Program-made: the position numbers and the translations under genes
Shown here: positions 24,099 through 30,818 of the stretch, piece after piece
Layout of the letters: the number at the start of each line of letters is the position of its first letter
Numbering within the stretch: the stretch's first letter is position 1
Virus record (IMG/VR): IMGVR_UViG_3300038701_003555
Span: 1-41,730 of that record
Strand: one strand, 5' to 3'
DNA from: a virus
Length of the DNA stretch: 41,730 nt
The notes under the pieces: model-generated
What the model was told of the DNA's origin: nothing
The model's input: the letters and a program-made list of their open reading frames with translations, nothing else
The model's database searches: none

Positions 24099-24989
24099 TT
24101 ATAATCCGAAGATAATATCCACGCCGGTTTCAAAATCGGTGATGGTATCGTCCCCGAAAATGTAGAATACATCCTTGCCGGGGCCTCCGGTGAAGGTGTC
24201 ATCGCCAAGCCCGCCGTAAAATGTGTCATCCCCTGGGCCGCCAAGCATGTGGTCGTCACCGCCGTTGCCATAAAGCACATCATCGCCCAGCCCGCCGTAA
24301 AGCGTATCAGCATCGCGTGAGGGGTCAATGCGGCCTTCTCCTCCATACAGCGTGTCATCACCGGCATTCCCGTATAGGATATCTGCGCCATCCAGCCCCA
24401 ATATTTGTTCAGAGCCATCCTGCGCGTCGGTGATGCCGGTGCCGCCGAACAGACGCTCTCCCCAGGTGGTTCCCTGCCAGTCGCCATCGTAAGACGCTGA
24501 GCTCCCATATACGCTATTCAGGAGCGCCAGGTCATAGCTTCCCATATCCCTCACCTCATCAAGCTGCCCGTAGACAAACTCGGATTGCATGATGCTATTT
24601 CCACAGCAGGGGCAGCAGTCTGTGTGCCCCAGCCCCAGGCCGTGGCCCACTTCATGGAGGATAAGCCCGTGATTGTCGATGTGCGCCGGTTCAATATAAA
24701 TATCGGCTTTACGTGCCACCCCGCCGAGGTCGTGATGTGTCACGCCCCACAAACTTCCATCCAGTTCTCCTAAGTGAAACCTGATATCCGGATCCGCTTC
24801 AGTGAAGGAGAATTTCAGATTGATTCGTGAAGAAATATATTCGAGGGCGTCTCTCACGTTTTGCTGCAATATCCGCGGAGCATGTTCAATGTTTTTTATG
24901 GTTTCGTTGCCGAACTCCCAAAGTGGATCACCAGAGAAGCCTACAGTGATATCACTGTCCAGCCAGATGCGATTAAGGTAATTACCCAT
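24099..24989 (-). CDS. RTX zinc metalloprotease (serralysin/matrixin-like)
   Basis: This 296-residue protein has the full metzincin zinc motif HEVGHGLGLGH at 112-122 (His112, Glu113, His116, His122) and a Met-turn SIM at 132-134. From about residue 193 it carries GG-x-G-x-D-type calcium-binding repeats (LYGNAGDDTLYGG, YGGLGDDVLYGN, YGGLGDDTFTGG). It ends DVFYIFGDDTITDFETGVDIIFGL, like type I secretion-signal ends of serralysins. There is no Sec signal, as expected for type I secretion. It lies alone on the minus strand next to the att core, a typical lysogenic-conversion position. Closest functional reading: secreted protease made by lysogens. Confidence 0.88.
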   Translation of the reverse strand: MGNYLNRIWLDSDITVGFSGDPLWEFGNETIKNIEHAPRILQQNVRDALEYISSRINLKFSFTEADPDIRFHLGELDGSLWGVTHHDLGGVARKADIYIEPAHIDNHGLILHEVGHGLGLGHTDCCPCCGNSIMQSEFVYGQLDEVRDMGSYDLALLNSVYGSSASYDGDWQGTTWGERLFGGTGITDAQDGSEQILGLDGADILYGNAGDDTLYGGEGRIDPSRDADTLYGGLGDDVLYGNGGDDHMLGGPGDDTFYGGLGDDTFTGGPGKDVFYIFGDDTITDFETGVDIIFGL

Positions 24990-25122
24990 GGCGCACCTCG
25001 CCCTGCACTGGTGTGCCGAGATTGTGACCGGAATCTGTCACAAATGCCAGAAAGTGACGGAAATTTGCACTGCGCCAAAAATCAAGCGCAGCAAAAAAAC
25101 ACAGTAACTTCAAAAAGAAAAA

Positions 25123-25172
25123 TGGGGCGAGTGATGGGGATTGAACCCACGGCCTCCAGTGCCACAAACTGG
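25123..25172 (-). other. attP: attP core: 3' part of tRNA-His (GTG)
   Basis: The minus strand reads the anticodon stem-loop CCAGT-TTGTGGC-ACTGG (anticodon GTG), a T arm (GTGGG-TTCAATC-CCCAT), acceptor half CACTCGC, discriminator C and CCA. Discriminator C73 is typical for tRNA-His. There is no D arm or 5' acceptor half, so it is a 50-bp fragment, not a tRNA gene. Temperate phages often carry such 3' tRNA pieces as attP so that integration regenerates the tRNA. It lies 47 bases from the integrase stop. Two similar GTGACCGGAA and GTGACGGAAA boxes (25024-25033, 25054-25063) could be integrase arm sites. Confidence 0.8.
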
Positions 25173-25191
25173 CCCCCGTTTTGGGGGTTTT
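25173..25191 (+). terminator. Hairpin next to att core
   Basis: CCCCC-GTTTT-GGGGG is followed by TTTT. On the plus strand this looks like a terminator. It might equally be an integrase or host-factor structure beside the att core. There is no plus-strand gene directly upstream. Confidence 0.4.
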
Positions 25192-25219
25192 AGGGCGTAG
25201 TGCTAAATTATGCAAGTGG

Positions 25220-26329
25220 TTAAGCTGCATCGGTAGTCCTTTCTTTTTGTGGAGTGTGTCGAGATTGTGCCTTGAATACTAATTCCATTGCATCGCGCTT
25301 GGCGGTGTCGCGGTGGTGAGCATACTTCATGGTGGTGGTAATGCTGGCGTGCCCTAGCACCTCTTTTACAAGTTCAAGCGGGATGCCGCGCTGGACCATC
25401 CAGCTGGCGCAGGTGTGCCGAAGATCGTGAAATCGGAAATCTTCCACACGCGCTTTTTCGCATGCCGTCTTCCAGGAGCGCCGAAATTGCTTGATCGGCT
25501 TACCGCGGTAGGTGAAAAGAAAACCATGCTGCCCTGGCTTGATGGCCATTTCTTCGACCAGCATCCGATGCAGCTCATTCACCATCGGAACCACGTGGAA
25601 TTTCCCGCCTGGCTTTCTGCTTTTGACATAAAAACGTATGGCCCGGTTTTCCAGGTCGAGATCTTCTATCCGGCAGTTTACAATGTTTGACAGTCGCTGG
25701 CCGGTGAAGAGGGCAAAGCGGATAGGGTGTTTTAAATGCGGCGCCGCGTGTTGAATGATTTTTTCTATTTTTTGATGGGATTCCCACCGCACGCGACAAT
25801 CAGCTTCCGGCAGGCGGTGGGAGGGGAAGTCTATATTGCCCACGCGCACTTCCCAAGTGGCATTTGCGATATTGTATAATTTTCGAAATGTCGATACTTC
25901 GCGGTTGATGGTTGCGTTGCTGAGGGGGCGGTTGGAGCGGCGCTTATCGGTTGCAACCTGATCAAACACCTGGCAATTACGGCGATAGGCGACATAGGCT
26001 GCCAGCTCGCTGTTATTTATTTCATGCAGTAAAGTGCTGCCGCCGAAATAGGCGGTCAGGCGGTCAATGTGACCATTAACGGTTTTTTCAAATGATTTTA
26101 GGTGGCTGGCATATTCCAGGATGTAGCGACCAAATGCTTCATCTAGCGTCATTTGCTGTTTTTTGCGCCCAAAATGACCCTCTAGCAATAAGTCATGGCG
26201 AAGTTTCGCTACGACCTCGCATGCTGTTTTGAAGCAATCTGTTTCCGTGCTGCCTCGATACCGATGACCTTCGAGCGTGAAGTCGTACCAGTAGTAGGGT
26301 GAGCCTTTGCGCTTCCTGGGTTTAGACAT
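25220..26329 (-). CDS. int: Tyrosine integrase
   Basis: This 369-residue tyrosine recombinase has an N-terminal arm-binding region, a core-binding SAM-like domain (about 60-160) and a catalytic domain with Arg212 (TGQRLSNIV), a lysine of the beta-hairpin (KSRKPGGK), His301 and Arg304 (HDLRHT), His327 (LGHAS) and nucleophile Tyr336 (TMKYAHH). It inserts the phage genome into the host chromosome, by the nearby evidence at the 3' end of tRNA-His. Its start overlaps the upstream excisionase-like gene by 121 bases in another frame, so they are likely co-translated. Confidence 0.95.
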   Translation of the reverse strand: MSKPRKRKGSPYYWYDFTLEGHRYRGSTETDCFKTACEVVAKLRHDLLLEGHFGRKKQQMTLDEAFGRYILEYASHLKSFEKTVNGHIDRLTAYFGGSTLLHEINNSELAAYVAYRRNCQVFDQVATDKRRSNRPLSNATINREVSTFRKLYNIANATWEVRVGNIDFPSHRLPEADCRVRWESHQKIEKIIQHAAPHLKHPIRFALFTGQRLSNIVNCRIEDLDLENRAIRFYVKSRKPGGKFHVVPMVNELHRMLVEEMAIKPGQHGFLFTYRGKPIKQFRRSWKTACEKARVEDFRFHDLRHTCASWMVQRGIPLELVKEVLGHASITTTMKYAHHRDTAKRDAMELVFKAQSRHTPQKERTTDAA

Positions 26330-26544
26330 GGTGCCTGCTGCCGTTGTTGATGGATGAAGTTTTCAAGATCGCGCAACGCATATTTTCGCCTTTTGCCAAC
26401 GGGGATATAGCTTAGTCGCAGGCTGTTGAAGGCCCGCTCGCCAACACCGAGCAGCTGCATAGCTTCTGATTTGCTGAGAAGCAGTTTTTTGTTGCCGATG
26501 TCTTTTTTATGCACAAGTCTATCCATGGTGATTTTGCAATCCAT
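26209..26544 (-). CDS. Excisionase-like HTH protein
   Basis: This 111-residue protein has an N-terminal HTH_17/MerR-type domain: LLSKSEAMQLLGVGERAFNSLRLSYIPVGKRRKYALRDLENFIHQQR (about 20-67), the pattern of phage excisionases and AlpA-type proteins. The remaining half overlaps the integrase gene and is low in structure. Gene order xis-int in one operon supports an excision role. ATG 26526 (MDRLV) is an alternative start, and neither has a clear Shine-Dalgarno sequence. Confidence 0.7.
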   Translation of the reverse strand: MDCKITMDRLVHKKDIGNKKLLLSKSEAMQLLGVGERAFNSLRLSYIPVGKRRKYALRDLENFIHQQRQQAPCLNPGSAKAHPTTGTTSRSKVIGIEAARKQIASKQHARS

Positions 26545-26549
26545 TCCAT

Positions 26550-26636
26550 TTAACGGTTATTTTCGGAATCCATCCGATCAAGTTTTTCGCGTACGGCTTT
26601 AAGCGCTGCCTGAATGAGATGCTGGTAGTAACTCAT
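26550..26636 (-). CDS. 28-residue peptide
   Basis: ATG at 26636 forms ATGA with the stop of the preceding minus-strand gene and reads MSYYQHLIQAALKAVREKLDRMDSENNR to TAA at 26550. The peptide is one amphipathic helix. It lies in the int operon just before the excisionase-like gene. It may be real because of the exact stop-start coupling. No function is known. Confidence 0.35.
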   Translation of the reverse strand: MSYYQHLIQAALKAVREKLDRMDSENNR

Positions 26637-26962
26637 TTCATAAATCCGGTGGTGGCGGGGTTGGTGATGATGAGGCGGCCGGTGCCGGAGGGCAGCGGGC
26701 GCGTCATGCGGGCGGATAGCTTTTCCGGATTATCATTTTCGACGACAAGAACAATGCCGTGATCGGTCAGGTCCGGCGTTATATCGTAGCTTTTAAGCGC
26801 AGGCTGGCGAGTTTCCATCTCCATCTCTTCCCAACTTCCGAGGTCGTCCAGACGTGAGAGCAGGGCGGGTGCCAGGCGCGTGATGACGGCGATGACGATA
26901 GCCCAGAATAGCCCGATGATAAAAATCTCATCTGTGAGAAATCCGATGATGCTAGGTTCCAT
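26633..26962 (-). CDS. Membrane protein, first gene of int operon
   Basis: This 109-residue protein begins with a hydrophobic segment (IGFLTDEIFIIGLFWAIVIAVITRLAPALL, about 5-35), then a soluble tail with DHGIVLVVENDNPEKL. GGAG lies 8 bases upstream of ATG on the minus strand. It follows the repressor-controlled promoter at 26989-27017. It might be a membrane-anchored regulator or exclusion protein. I do not recognise the family. Confidence 0.5.
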   Translation of the reverse strand: MEPSIIGFLTDEIFIIGLFWAIVIAVITRLAPALLSRLDDLGSWEEMEMETRQPALKSYDITPDLTDHGIVLVVENDNPEKLSARMTRPLPSGTGRLIITNPATTGFMK

Positions 26963-26988
26963 GATTATGCTCCGTATAGTTGCTCACT

Positions 26989-27017
26989 TATATTCGCATA
27001 AATGCGAAACTATGCAA
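26989..27017 (-). promoter_or_regulatory. int-operon promoter with repressor operator in its spacer
   Basis: On the minus strand TTGCAT (27012-27017) and AATATA (26989-26994) are 17 bases apart. The operator TTCGCATAAATGCGAA (26993-27008) lies between and partly over the -10. Transcription would start about 20 bases before the ATG at 26962. Bound repressor should block RNA polymerase. Confidence 0.65.
26993..27008. promoter_or_regulatory. Repressor operator O-int1
   Basis: TTCGCATAAATGCGAA is a 16-bp near-perfect palindrome. It matches operators at 27026-27041 and 29344-29359 and, imperfectly, 29311-29326. Confidence 0.75.
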
Positions 27018-27025
27018 GCATAAAA

Positions 27026-27041
27026 TTCGCAATAATGCGAA
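27026..27041. promoter_or_regulatory. Repressor operator O-int2
   Basis: TTCGCAATAATGCGAA lies 33 bp (start to start, about three helical turns) from O-int1 and upstream of the int promoter -35. The spacing allows cooperative binding on one helix face. Confidence 0.72.
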
Positions 27042-27073
27042 CACAGTGCCGAGAGTACCGCGCGGGCGAGAAG

Positions 27074-27121
27074 TTAACGATTAATTAATAATCATTAATG
27101 TAAAAATTAACAGCAAATTAA
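27074..27121. promoter_or_regulatory. Two TTAA-N7-TTAA sites, CtrA-like
   Basis: TTAA-N7-TTAA occurs at 27074-27088 and again at 27107-27121, 33 bp apart, with a further TTAACC at 27128-27133. This is the full-site spacing of CtrA, the alphaproteobacterial cell-cycle regulator. They lie upstream of the 27152 gene. The region is AT-rich, so chance matches are possible. Confidence 0.4.
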
Positions 27122-27151
27122 TAAAGGTTAACCAGATGTAAGGAGCTTTAA

Positions 27152-27406
27152 ATGCACAACAATCTAAAAGCAAAGAATTATGAACGGAAAACAATCTCTT
27201 GCCTAGAGCGCTACTATGATGAGATTATTAACTCAGGAATCGACTTTAGCGAAATTGAGAGTCTGAATAAAGAGCTGATGGTTGCGGAAACATTAACGCT
27301 TCCATTGGCAACCGTTATGGCCGCACAGAGGGATACCCGCAAAATTTGCGATGCGATGGTGGGGGTTATCGAGGCGATAGTGCAAGAAAAGAGCGTAAAT
27401 GTTTAA
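27152..27406 (+). CDS. Small hypothetical protein, plus-strand island
   Basis: AAGGAG (27140-27145) is well placed before ATG 27152. The 84-residue protein is helical and charged (YERKTISCLERYYDEIINSGIDFSEIESLNKEL), with no known domain. It is a single plus-strand gene among minus-strand lysogeny genes, and its stop overlaps the thermonuclease stop by 4 bases. The AT-rich upstream region holds the CtrA-like sites and may contain its promoter. Confidence 0.6.
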   Translation: MHNNLKAKNYERKTISCLERYYDEIINSGIDFSEIESLNKELMVAETLTLPLATVMAAQRDTRKICDAMVGVIEAIVQEKSVNV

Positions 27407-27903
27407 TGCCGGCAGGTCCGCCCGCGCCGCCATGCCCACGGTGGCGAGAAATGCCAGCGATGGGCTCCCAGCCGCGACTGACGAGCCTTTTGGTAGTCTT
27501 TGACGTATAAATCGCTGTACCGGACGAAGGGGACTGCCCAGCCCTGCCTGACCATTTCTTTGCTGAGGGATTTGCGTCCGACATAACAGCTTGCTATGGA
27601 GCGGCCGTAGCGGTCCTGCTCACGGATATCGCACCGCACTTCCTCGTCCTGTACCATTCTGCGCAGTGCATCTGCCGCCAGCTGGCCGCAGGGGATGGAA
27701 TTTTCTGCCAGGTCAAAGCAGCGCTGACCCATTTCAAGGGCATCAATCCCAAAGAAGCGGATCCGGGTATTGCCCATTTTTAGCCCGTCGCCGTCTTCGA
27801 CGACCGCTTGACCCGTAATGGAATCGGGGGAGGGCGGCTGCGCTGCCAGTGGGAGGGCAGGAAGCAGCAGCGCAGCCGCCAAGCTTATGGTGATCATTCG
27901 CAT
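27403..27903 (-). CDS. Exported thermonuclease (SNase family)
   Basis: This 166-residue protein has a signal peptide (MRMITISLAAALLLPALPLAAQ) then the SNase fold: VEDGDGLKMGNTRIRFFGIDALE corresponds to the active-site Arg, Asp and Glu, and DRYGRSIASCYV holds the second Arg. A Cys pair (RCFDL...IPCGQL) may form a disulfide in the periplasm. It would cut DNA or RNA outside the cytoplasm. It is the last gene behind the repressor, so it is probably made by lysogens. A role against superinfecting DNA is possible but not shown. Confidence 0.85.
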   Translation of the reverse strand: MRMITISLAAALLLPALPLAAQPPSPDSITGQAVVEDGDGLKMGNTRIRFFGIDALEMGQRCFDLAENSIPCGQLAADALRRMVQDEEVRCDIREQDRYGRSIASCYVGRKSLSKEMVRQGWAVPFVRYSDLYVKDYQKARQSRLGAHRWHFSPPWAWRRGRTCRH

Positions 27904-27967
27904 GCATGAAAACTACCAATGAACCGGTGGAAAAGATATTCCTTTATTTGCCCTGTTTTGGAACGTT

Positions 27968-28666
27968 TTAGATGCCTGAAATACTGGCTTCGAAGAAGCC
28001 GGATGCATCCATCAGGCAGACGACATCATGTTCCATCTCGGTCCCGAAAGTATTTTTAACGGTGAATCGTGATTTCACGCTAGTTCGCCCGTTCGGGTGG
28101 TTAACGACACTCAAATGCAAAAATTCCGAGAAATCCACGCTGTTTTTTACAATGGCCTGAGCCCGAGCCCATTGGCGGCATTTGTTGATCGCCTGCTCTC
28201 GCGAGAGGTGCTTTTCTGCGGATAGCAGTTGGTCGCTTTTCAAATCAGATTCAGAAAAAAACACGTTAAACGGTACGTTGTCTTTGGTCTGGCAGGTTAC
28301 ATAAAACACCTTGTTTTGCGGCGTTCCTTTGGAAGTTGAAGTGGTGGCAGAGGAAGGGTCCAGCGCCCAGCAGCGCTCATTATTTCGTGCCACGTTATTC
28401 ACGCCGCGAATAATTTCCTGTTTGAAATCACGGTTATATTCATCCCAGTAAAAATCAGCCTCCGCATAATTTTTGAGGGCAGGGCGCTGCTGCTCCGCGC
28501 TGACTTGGGGGTTGGGGTTTTTCTCGCCGCCTGCCAGCACCAGCGCGCCGAAAACCAGGGCTACTATCCCACCGATCCAGAGGCTCGACTGCAAAGACGG
28601 GCTGGGTTTTGTTTGCTGTTCCTGCTTCGGCAGATGGCTGAGATGCTCGTCATCATCGGGTTTCAC
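27968..28666 (-). CDS. Membrane-anchored lysogeny protein
   Basis: This 232-residue protein starts with GTG 28666, 3 bases after the repressor stop, with AGGAG upstream. A hydrophilic first 27 residues precede one transmembrane helix (SLWIGGIVALVFGALVLAGG, about 28-47). The rest is a soluble periplasm-side or cytoplasm-side domain with a few Cys (ERCWALDP, YVTCQTK). No family is recognised. Being cotranscribed with the repressor, it may act in immunity or exclusion. Confidence 0.6.
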   Translation of the reverse strand: MKPDDDEHLSHLPKQEQQTKPSPSLQSSLWIGGIVALVFGALVLAGGEKNPNPQVSAEQQRPALKNYAEADFYWDEYNRDFKQEIIRGVNNVARNNERCWALDPSSATTSTSKGTPQNKVFYVTCQTKDNVPFNVFFSESDLKSDQLLSAEKHLSREQAINKCRQWARAQAIVKNSVDFSEFLHLSVVNHPNGRTSVKSRFTVKNTFGTEMEHDVVCLMDASGFFEASISGI

Positions 28667-28669
28667 GGC

Positions 28670-29275
28670 TTATTTCTCCTGATGTTTTTTCAGCTGAAAA
28701 TTCTTTTTCACCCACTCGACCGGCTGTGCGGTTTCAATTTTGCAGTGGGTGAGCACGGGGGCACTGCCTAGCGTGAGTGTGACGGTTTGGCCGCCTTGCT
28801 CGGGAGTCACTTTGCGCAGCATCAAATTTCCGTTCTGCAGGCACACCAGGCACATGCGGTCTGCAATGCGATGAAAATCAGACTCATGCTCTCCCATCAG
28901 CAGCAAGTCACCGTAATCATAGCCGGGGGCGAGCTGGTCTGTTTGTACGCTCAAAACATCCCACCGCCCTGCAGGCCAATCTATCTCCGCGTGAAATTCT
29001 TCATTATCAGAGAAAAGCCCGACTTCATCTCTGCCGGAAACAAAGCCGATGTGGCTGACGATATCGCCGTCAATCGGCAGGAAATTTTCATCAAGTTTCA
29101 ATACTCTACGGATGGCGTCCAGCCTGTCCCATGAGGGCATTGCGGTGCGGCCGCCGAGCAAATTATAAACGATATCCTTGCCCACGCCCGAGCGCTTACT
29201 CACGGATAGTGGGCTCTCACCGCTTTGTTCTATTCGGCTATTGATGCGCGCAATGATGTCTTCTTTTTTCAGCAT
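28670..29275 (-). CDS. CI-like prophage repressor, no serine nucleophile
   Basis: This 201-residue protein has an N-terminal XRE-type HTH (about 22-45: SPLSVSKRSGVGKDIVYNLL) and a C-terminal LexA/S24-like domain. In LexA/CI proteins the catalytic Ser lies in a GDSM-x-P motif. Here the aligned stretch is TDQLAPGYDYGDLLL (112-126), with Gln at that place, so self-cleavage is not expected. It lies upstream of the membrane protein and thermonuclease genes and opposite the cro-like gene. Its binding sites are most likely the TTCGCA...TGCGAA palindromes. Confidence 0.88.
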   Translation of the reverse strand: MLKKEDIIARINSRIEQSGESPLSVSKRSGVGKDIVYNLLGGRTAMPSWDRLDAIRRVLKLDENFLPIDGDIVSHIGFVSGRDEVGLFSDNEEFHAEIDWPAGRWDVLSVQTDQLAPGYDYGDLLLMGEHESDFHRIADRMCLVCLQNGNLMLRKVTPEQGGQTVTLTLGSAPVLTHCKIETAQPVEWVKKNFQLKKHQEK

Positions 29276-29310
29276 GTTGAATCTCTAATCCTTTCCCGAT
29301 GATTTGTAAT

Positions 29311-29326
29311 GTCGTAATTTTGCGAA
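29311..29326. promoter_or_regulatory. Imperfect repressor operator O-cro2
   Basis: GTCGTAATTTTGCGAA shares the TGCGAA half and TCG of the other half with the operator palindrome. It lies 33 bp upstream of O-cro1, the same spacing as the int pair. It also lies in front of the repressor gene, where it could act in autoregulation. Confidence 0.5.
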
Positions 29327-29334
29327 TTTCTTGC

Positions 29335-29363
29335 TTGACAGTGTTCGCAAAAATGCGAAGTAT
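29335..29363 (+). promoter_or_regulatory. cro-like (rightward) promoter with operator in spacer
   Basis: TTGACA (29335-29340) and AAGTAT (29358-29363) are separated by 17 bases. The 29344-29359 operator fills that spacer. The expected transcript start is at or 1-2 bases from the ATG at 29370, so the mRNA may be leaderless. Confidence 0.65.
29344..29359. promoter_or_regulatory. Repressor operator O-cro1
   Basis: TTCGCAAAAATGCGAA is a 16-bp palindrome with the same half-sites as the two int operators. Confidence 0.75.
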
Positions 29364-29369
29364 GCGTGT

Positions 29370-29582
29370 ATGGATCAGGATTTAAATTTACGTGACCAAC
29401 TTAAAAAGGCGTTAGATGGCTATTGCCGCCGGACGGGGGAAGCTCCGTCAATGATTGCCAAAAAGCTATTTAACAATGCGAGTTTTTTCGACCGGGTCCT
29501 GAATAAAGGAAGAAATTGCTCTATCGAAAAGTTTGAGCAGGCAATGCGGTACCTGCATTCTGATTTGCTGGGGGTTGATTAG
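29370..29582 (+). CDS. Cro-like small regulator
   Basis: This 70-residue protein is divergent from the repressor. ATG 29370 is chosen because the promoter lies directly upstream. The open frame extends to 29331 but that would cross the promoter. It has a compact helical sequence (TGEAPSMIAKKLFNNASFFDRVLNKGRNCSIEKFEQAMRYL) compatible with an HTH. Position and size suggest the Cro role: it would act early and counter the repressor. Confidence 0.7.
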   Translation: MDQDLNLRDQLKKALDGYCRRTGEAPSMIAKKLFNNASFFDRVLNKGRNCSIEKFEQAMRYLHSDLLGVD

Positions 29583-29954
29583 CCATGAGTCAGCCCCAGC
29601 AACCCACGGTCGCAGAGACAGGACGATCCATATCCCCTGTTGACAACTTGGCGGCGGGTGCGTCCGCGCCCCGCCGCGCTTTTTGCGGCGTAGATAAAGC
29701 GCGCGGGCGCGACCGTTCCATAGAAGCGGCTTATCGCCGTCACCGGCTTGGATATTGGGAGCTGTTATCATGGAGCCCACTCTATCAACAGGTGCAAGAG
29801 TTTGAAATTCCAAAAGAGGGAGCAAAAGGGAATGAGCCTGTTTGTTTGCCCCCGGCCTCGCCTGCTGCTGGGCCGATTAGCCTAATGGCTGCGCCGACTA
29901 AAGGGGCTCGGCCTGCTGGCCTCACCTTAAAACGCAACTTTGGAGAACAAGTGG
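29583..29954. other. 372-bp region without a confident gene
   Basis: One frame is open from ATG 29585 and reads on through the next gene and a tRNA to 30829, so at least its later part is not one protein. The first 120 residues (MSQPQQPTVAETGRS onward) might be real, but there is no good ribosome site. The region holds hairpins such as CGCCGC-GCTTTTT-GCGGCG (about 29673-29691) and the repeat 29895-29920. It may contain promoters or a decayed gene. Confidence 0.35.
29895..29920 (+). repeat. Dispersed repeat, copy A
   Basis: CGACTAAAGGGGCTCGGCCT plus CTGCTGGC-like continuation matches 37796-37820, which has one G fewer. The similarity extends weakly to about 15 bases upstream (GCCTAA...GCTGCG). 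Both copies are outside confident genes. Confidence 0.7.
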
Positions 29955-30470
29955 ATGACTTATCAACGGATACCGGGAACGCTGGAAGATGCGATCGATC
30001 AGATAAAGGGCTTGCTGGGCGCAGATATGGCTGCCGAGACCGCGGGAGTGAGCAGCTCGCTAATTCAGAAGTGGAGCAACCCGCACCACGACGCACGGCC
30101 AAACTGGAACCAGATTGTGCTGCTGGATCAGGCCTGTTTGAAAGATTGTGGAAAAGCGCCCATCCACGCAGCTCTCGGGCGGTCTATCGGATTTTCGGAG
30201 CAGTCGCAGCCATCGCAGCAAAAAGACTTGCAGGACCATACGCTCGGCCTGACGGTGGAGCTGGGGCTGCTGGCGGAAAGCGTGCGCAAGGCGACCGATG
30301 CCAACAGCCCGGCCGGGGAACAGCTGAGCAAGCGCGAGGCGGTAGAGCTGCTACGCTGCCTGGAAGAATTCACGAAAAAAGGGACCAGCATGCGCGATCT
30401 TATCTCGCAACAGTTGCTGCAGTTCACACCCCTCAACAGTGGCGGGAGTTCTACCGTTTTGCACTCCTGA
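29955..30470 (+). CDS. Helix-turn-helix regulator
   Basis: ATG 29955 has GGAG 9 bases upstream. The frame extends further up but adds only a few residues. The 171-residue protein starts YQRIPGTLEDAIDQIKGLLGADMAAETAGVSSSLIQKWSNPHHDARPNWNQIVLLDQACL, an HTH region common in alphaproteobacterial phages and resembling CII/CP76-type regulators. A Ser/Gln-rich linker and a helical C-terminal part follow. It likely acts in early gene control after the cro-like gene. Confidence 0.75.
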   Translation: MTYQRIPGTLEDAIDQIKGLLGADMAAETAGVSSSLIQKWSNPHHDARPNWNQIVLLDQACLKDCGKAPIHAALGRSIGFSEQSQPSQQKDLQDHTLGLTVELGLLAESVRKATDANSPAGEQLSKREAVELLRCLEEFTKKGTSMRDLISQQLLQFTPLNSGGSSTVLHS

Positions 30471-30710
30471 CCCATTGCTGGCAGCTGCGATATCTGGCGG
30501 CCGCGCGTTATGCGCAGCTGAGCGGGATCTACCTGACCCGCCGCGCCGTGCCGCAAAGCCTGCCGAAGCCTGACTATTGCCGTGAACGTATATTTTACGG
30601 GCCAGACAGCCACGTGCAGGAAGATTTCCTCATAAGGCTGAAGCGGGCACTGGCTGTGACGTTTCTGCAGCCAAGCCTCCGGCCATACGCGCTCATGGGC
30701 GAACTATCAC
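30425..30710 (+). pseudogene. Coding-like frame without a start
   Basis: In the -1 frame relative to the preceding HTH gene the reading HTPQQWREFYRFALLTHCW then RYLAAARYAQLSGIYLTRR looks like a helical protein. No ATG, GTG or TTG opens it near 30425 and it has no stop before the tRNA. It could be a frameshifted end of the HTH gene, a decayed gene, or chance. I annotate it only as a possible remnant. Confidence 0.3.
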
Positions 30711-30785
30711 TGCAGGGTGGAGCACCGGTAGCTCGCCTGGCTCATAACCAGGAGGTAGCGGGTTCGATTCCCGCCCCTGCAACCA
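30711..30785 (+). tRNA. tRNA with CAU anticodon (Met or Ile2)
   Basis: A complete cloverleaf: acceptor TGCAGGG/CCCTGCA, D arm GAGC-ACCGGTA-GCTC, anticodon stem CCTGG/CCAGG with loop CTCATAA, 5-base variable loop, T arm GCGGG-TTCGATT-CCCGC, discriminator A and encoded CCA. T1-A72 is paired and the anticodon stem lacks three G-C pairs, so it is not an initiator. It is an elongator tRNA-Met or a tRNA-Ile with modified C34. It lies in the early region. Confidence 0.92.
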
Positions 30786-30818
30786 GTGTAAATTTAACCA
30801 GCCCAAAAGGAGACGACT

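Noticed and set aside
25123-25172. Functional tRNA-His gene
   Set aside because: The D arm and the 5' acceptor strand are missing; upstream sequence is a C/G hairpin instead.
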